Origin: JACKFB01 sp041389525 | Lineage (GTDB): Bacteria; Myxococcota_A; UBA9042; PHBI01; JACKFB01 | Direction of reading: 5' to 3' | Assembly (NCBI GenBank): GCA_041389525.1 | Contig: JAWKRR010000019.1 | Location: 48,491-112,490 of the forward strand | Length of the DNA: 64,000 bases | In this document: in pieces, positions 60,117 through 64,000 of the stretch | Position numbering within the stretch: position 1 is the first letter of the stretch | Layout: every line of letters starts with the position of its first letter | Made by a program: the position numbers and the translations under genes | The notes under the pieces: generated by a model | What the model was told of the DNA's origin: nothing | Seen by the model: the letters and a program-made list of their open reading frames with translations, nothing else | The model's database searches: none

Positions 60117-60316
60117 CCGCAATCCCTTCGTGGGGGCGGGCTTGAGATTCGAGCCCGCCCTCCCGTGGCCCATAGGGCGGAATCGATTCGTCGGGCTCTG
60201 GTGCGCGTCAGCACCCGAACCCAGTTTCCGCAGACCTGGCTTGACTACTCGGCAGTATCGGCGTGTGATCACGGCTCGCTGCTGCGGCGAACGACCTGCG
60301 AATCGATGGGGCTCCC

Positions 60317-63300
60317 ATGATCTCTCGTATCCTCTCCCCCTCCTTGCGGCCCTTGGTCGTGACGCTCACCCTGATGTCAGCCACCGCGCTGATCTCATGC
60401 TCCGATAAGGGAAATGGCGGCGGGAGTGACACGAGCACGCCCGATTCCGTGACGGACATCGATTCGTCTGGCGACACGCTCGCCGATACGGTGCTCGACG
60501 GGTCTGGCGATACGACGCCGGATACCAAGCCCGACGCGCCCGGCGATACGGCAGATGTTCCGGGCGACACTCCGGGCGACACTCCGGGCGACACTCCGGG
60601 CGACACGACCCCGGACGCGCCCGACGACACCACGCTGGATGTGCCCGACGACACCACGCTGGATGTGCCCGACGACTCCACGCTGGATGTGCCCGACGGC
60701 GGCGGCGAGTGCACCCCGTGCAGCGACAGCGCCCCCTGCGCCGAGGGCGAATGCGTCGCCACCGCCGAGGGCCAGTGCTGCGCGCCCGCCTGCACCACGA
60801 CCTGCCCCGACGGCTCGTCCTGCGAGGCGCTACCGACGGATTCGGAGGTGCTCGCGTGCGTGCCGAACCACATCACCCTGTGCCGCCCCTGCGCGGTGAC
60901 CGCCGACTGCCTTGGCGGCGGATTTCAGCCCGACGGCGTCTGCCACACCATCTCGAGTGAGGCCGGCTCCTTCTGCGTGACGCCCTGCTCCGACGAGGTC
61001 GCCTGCCCGACCGGCTACGACTGCGACACCCTCGACGGCGCGACCGGCGCCCCCACCTACTGCGTGCCGACGGCTGACACCTGCGCCTGCGACCCGGTCG
61101 CGATCGATCTCGGGCTGGCGACTCCGTGCAGCATCGCCAACGACGACGGCGAGTGCGTCGGGACGCGGACCTGCTCGGAGCTGGGGCTGTCGCTGTGCAG
61201 CGCGATGATGCCCGCGGCCGAGATCTGCGACGGTGAGGACAACGACTGCGACGGCGCGACCGACGAGGACCAGCCCGAGACGGCGACGACCTGCGGCGTG
61301 GGGGCCTGCGCGGCGACCGGCGTCGAGGCCTGCGTGGCCGGGGCCGTCAGCGACTCGTGCGCCCCGGGGACCCCGGCGGCCGACGATGTGACCTGCGACG
61401 GCGTCGACGACAACTGCGACGGCGCGACCGACGAGGGCTACGTGGCGGGGCCGACGACGTGCGGCGTCGGGGCGTGCGCGGCGACCGGGACGGGGACCTG
61501 CGCGGCGGGCGTGGAGACGGACGACTGCGTGGCTGGGGCGCCGGTGGCGGCGGACGACGCGACCTGTGACGGCGTGGACGACGACTGCGACGGGACCGAC
61601 GACGAGGACTACGCAGCCACCGACACGGCGTGCGGCGAGGGCGCGTGCGCGGCGGTCGGGCAGATGGCGTGCGTGGATGGGGCGGTCGCGGATAGCTGCG
61701 AGGCGGGGACTCCGGCGGCGGACGACGCGACCTGCGACGGCGTGGACGACGACTGCGACGGGACGGACGACGAGGACTATGTCGGTGGCGCGTCGGCGTG
61801 CGGCGTGGGCGCCTGCGTGGCCGCGGGCGTCCTGAGCTGCGTGGACGGGGCGACGGTCGACAGCTGCGAGCCGGGCACGGCGGCGGCGGATGACGCGACC
61901 TGCGACGGCGCCGACGACGACTGCGACGGCAACACCGACGAGGACTACGCGGCGACCCCGACGGCGTGTGGCCAGGGCGCCTGCGCGGCGGTGGGCGCGA
62001 TGGCGTGCGTCGACGGGACGGTCGGCGACACCTGCGTGGCGGGGACTCCGGCGGCGGCCGACGCGACCTGCGACGGCGTGGACGACGACTGCGACGGCAA
62101 CACCGACGAGGACTTCGTCTCGGGGCCGACGGCGTGCGGCGTGGGCGCGTGCGCGGCCGCGGGGGTGTCGTCGTGTGTCGACGGTGTGCCCGGCGATAGC
62201 TGCGTGGCGGGGGCTCCGGCGGCCAGCGACGCGACGTGTGACGGCGTGGACGACAACTGCGACGGCGGGACCGACGAGGGCTACGTGGCCACGGCGACGA
62301 CCTGCGGCGTGGGCGCGTGCGCGGCGACGGGGCTGCTCTCGTGTGTCGGCGGCGCCACGCAAGACAGCTGCACGGCCGGCACGCCCGCGGCGAATGACGC
62401 GAGCTGCGACGGCGTCGACAACGACTGCAGCGGCGCGACGGACGAGGACTTCGTGCCGGCGCCCACGAGCTGCGGCACCGGCGCCTGCGCGGCGGTGGGG
62501 GTGACCTCCTGCGCGGGCGGCGTGGTCCAGGACGACTGCACCCCCGGCACCGCGGCGGCCAGCGACGCGACCTGCGACGGCATCGACGACAACTGCGACG
62601 GCGGGACCGACGAGGGCTACGTCAACAGCGCCACGACCTGCGGCGTCGGGGCCTGCGCGGCGGTCGGCGTGCGCACGTGCGTCGGCGGCGCGGTCCAGGA
62701 CGACTGCACCCCGGCACCGCGGCGGCCAGGACGACGTGCGACGGTATCGACGACAACTGCACGGCGGGACCGACGGGGCTACGTCAACAGCGCCACGACC
62801 TGCGGCGTCGGGGCCTGCGCGGCGGTCGGCGTGCGCACGTGCGTCGGCGGGGCGACCCAGGATAGCTGCGTGGCCGGGACGCCCGCGGCGAACGACGCGC
62901 TGTGCGACGGCGTGGACAACGACTGCAGCGGCGGGACCGACGAGGACTATGTGCCCGAGGTCACCGGCTGCGGCGTCGGGGCGTGTGCGGCGTTCGGGAT
63001 GACCAGCTGCGTCAACGGCTTCGAGCAGGACGACTGCACGGCCGGCGACCCGCTGGCCGACGACGACGTGACCTGCGATGGCGTCGACGACAACTGCGAC
63101 GGCAACGAGGACGAGGACTACCTGCCCTCGCCGACCAGCTGCGGCACGGGCGTCTGCGTCAACGAGGGCGTGCTCAGCTGCATCAACGGCGTCGAGTTGG
63201 ACAACTGCAAGGCGCTGGACCCGCCCGAGGCCACCGAGGTGAGCTGCGACAACCTGGACAACGACTGCGACGGCTTCACGGACGGCGCCGACAGCGAGAT

Positions 63301-64000
63301 GCCCGTGGAGAGCTGCTGCGCGGGTAACCCCGGCGAGGCTGGCGTCGACCCGGCGCGGGCGTGCCCGACGAACTACTTCTGCGACCAGTCCTGGGACGTC
63401 GGGGGGAGCAAGGCGAACCGGTATCAGCGGGCGTGCTACTACCACGGCACGGGGGCGGGTTCGGCCGACGGCGAGTGCTCGCCCTACGACTGCGGCAAGT
63501 CCGACGGGCTGGTGCAGGTCACGGGCAAGTTCATCACCTACGACTGGTGCGCCCTCTTCAAGTCGGCGGCGGTGCTGGGGATCGCCGAGAACCACATCAA
63601 CGCGGCGTGCGGCTGGGCCACCAACGGCATCTTCGCCAGCAACAGCCCGCGCAGCGGCAACGGCATCATCGGCAACCCGAGCGAGTTCGACGGCGGCTAC
63701 TGCTCGTGCAACCCGCTGTGTGAGATCTGGCCGAACGCGGCGCACGGCTGCTGCAAGAACGTCTTCGCGACCGGCGCCTTCTCGGGGGTCGCGGCGGCCA
63801 ACGGCTTCAACTGTGGCAAACCGCACATCAACACCGGGACCACCCCGACCTTCACCGACCCGCACGTGGCTGGCTCGCGCTGCCGCCACGACACGGAGTG
63901 CCTGGGCAACCGGACCTGCACGACGCCCGGCACCTACGAAAACGGCGTGCCGGTGCCGAACCCGCCGCCCGCGCCGGACGGGACGTGCATCGGGGACTAT
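60317..64000 (+). CDS. MopE-like repeat lipoprotein (runs past window end)
   Basis: ATG 60317 begins a frame of 1228 codons with no stop before the edge. A lipoprotein signal (TLTLMSATALISC) leads to an Asp/Thr/Pro linker with VNTR-like repeats (GDTP x3; PDDTTLDV x3, 60550-60700). Cys-rich modules follow (about 60700-61200). Then come about thirteen units of ~50-55 residues, each with CDGxDxDCDGxxDE and TCGxGxCAAxG (61210-63300). These match the metal-binding MopE-type motif. One unit, 62712-62775, is garbled by compensating indels. A unique C-terminal domain begins near 63300 (CCAGNPGEAGVDPARACPTN). Predicted secreted or surface-attached; metal binding is inferred from the motif. Confidence 0.88.
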   Translation, partial: MISRILSPSLRPLVVTLTLMSATALISCSDKGNGGGSDTSTPDSVTDIDSSGDTLADTVLDGSGDTTPDTKPDAPGDTADVPGDTPGDTPGDTPGDTTPDAPDDTTLDVPDDTTLDVPDDSTLDVPDGGGECTPCSDSAPCAEGECVATAEGQCCAPACTTTCPDGSSCEALPTDSEVLACVPNHITLCRPCAVTADCLGGGFQPDGVCHTISSEAGSFCVTPCSDEVACPTGYDCDTLDGATGAPTYCVPTADTCACDPVAIDLGLATPCSIANDDGECVGTRTCSELGLSLCSAMMPAAEICDGEDNDCDGATDEDQPETATTCGVGACAATGVEACVAGAVSDSCAPGTPAADDVTCDGVDDNCDGATDEGYVAGPTTCGVGACAATGTGTCAAGVETDDCVAGAPVAADDATCDGVDDDCDGTDDEDYAATDTACGEGACAAVGQMACVDGAVADSCEAGTPAADDATCDGVDDDCDGTDDEDYVGGASACGVGACVAAGVLSCVDGATVDSCEPGTAAADDATCDGADDDCDGNTDEDYAATPTACGQGACAAVGAMACVDGTVGDTCVAGTPAAADATCDGVDDDCDGNTDEDFVSGPTACGVGACAAAGVSSCVDGVPGDSCVAGAPAASDATCDGVDDNCDGGTDEGYVATATTCGVGACAATGLLSCVGGATQDSCTAGTPAANDASCDGVDNDCSGATDEDFVPAPTSCGTGACAAVGVTSCAGGVVQDDCTPGTAAASDATCDGIDDNCDGGTDEGYVNSATTCGVGACAAVGVRTCVGGAVQDDCTPAPRRPGRRATVSTTTARRDRRGYVNSATTCGVGACAAVGVRTCVGGATQDSCVAGTPAANDALCDGVDNDCSGGTDEDYVPEVTGCGVGACAAFGMTSCVNGFEQDDCTAGDPLADDDVTCDGVDDNCDGNEDEDYLPSPTSCGTGVCVNEGVLSCINGVELDNCKALDPPEATEVSCDNLDNDCDGFTDGADSEMPVESCCAGNPGEAGVDPARACPTNYFCDQSWDVGGSKANRYQRACYYHGTGAGSADGECSPYDCGKSDGLVQVTGKFITYDWCALFKSAAVLGIAENHINAACGWATNGIFASNSPRSGNGIIGNPSEFDGGYCSCNPLCEIWPNAAHGCCKNVFATGAFSGVAAANGFNCGKPHINTGTTPTFTDPHVAGSRCRHDTECLGNRTCTTPGTYENGVPVPNPPPAPDGTCIGDY

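Noticed and set aside
58056..60272. 738-codon minus-strand frame opposite the Cys-rich lipoprotein
   Set aside because: Same kind of GC-rich shadow; no signal, motif or ribosome site, whereas the plus strand has a lipoprotein signal and ordered cysteines.
60830..63889. 1019-codon minus-strand frame opposite the MopE-like gene
   Set aside because: Composition is repetitive Ala/Arg/Val/Gly produced by the complementary strand of the repeats; the plus-strand Cys/Asp motifs are unmistakable.

Overview
The window looks like a chromosomal segment of an uncultured Myxococcota-type (deltaproteobacterial) organism. The signs are high GC with strongly GC-rich third codon positions, a kinase/AAA/cyclase giant regulator typical of that phylum, many Cys-rich lipoproteins with Asp/Thr-rich linkers, thrombospondin type-3 and EGF-like repeats, and MopE-like CDGxDxDCDGxxDE repeats. 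This assignment is by eye; no database was searched.

Layout. 1-8.8 kb: a lipoxygenase (minus, cut by the window edge), an 1802-aa Ser/Thr kinase-AAA-TPR-GAF-adenylate cyclase, a pair of opposed repeat arrays, and a carotenoid cleavage oxygenase. 8.9-26.9 kb: an array of three related cassettes. Each has a conserved leader, a secreted receptor-L-domain-like protein and one or more PQQ-propeller-like lipoproteins; two of them carry a small gene on the opposite strand. The first cassette is riddled with indels and carries a MITE-like insertion, the second is partly broken, the third is intact. A 42-bp relic of a carotenoid oxygenase 3' end closes the array. 26.9-38.7 kb (minus): a beta-helix lipoprotein and a 3249-aa surface protein. 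The latter fuses an adhesin to an OmpA-type outer-membrane protein across an internal sorting-signal/signal-peptide junction. 39-44.3 kb: a fifth, frameshifted lipoprotein paralogue, an antitoxin with a truncated MazF-type toxin, a Cys-rich lipoprotein, dispersed repeats, and a 5'-truncated triple-repeat protein. 44.3-45.9 kb (minus): merR followed by a frameshifted CopZ-MerT-HMA fusion. 46.3-55.2 kb: a five-gene defence operon (C5 DNA methyltransferase, MORC-like GHKL ATPase, Z1 helicase-like protein, PD-(D/E)XK nuclease, AIPR), the last four joined by 4-nt overlaps. 55.2-64 kb: a gene relic and three large secreted Cys-rich proteins, the last running off the window.

How the genes fit together. 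Much of the window encodes the cell surface: lipoproteins and adhesins with Cys-rich modules, several in recombining tandem families. The defence operon is a coherent unit in which methylation would mark self and the ATPase, translocase, nuclease and AIPR would act on foreign DNA. The Z1 gene as given is interrupted by several frameshifts.

Data caution. Frameshifts are concentrated in four places: 9.0-14.2 kb, 19.4-19.6 kb, 44.6-45.4 kb and 50.2-52.2 kb. Elsewhere very long frames are clean. Real decay and locally poor consensus both remain possible. I saw no tRNA, rRNA, CRISPR array or transposase gene.
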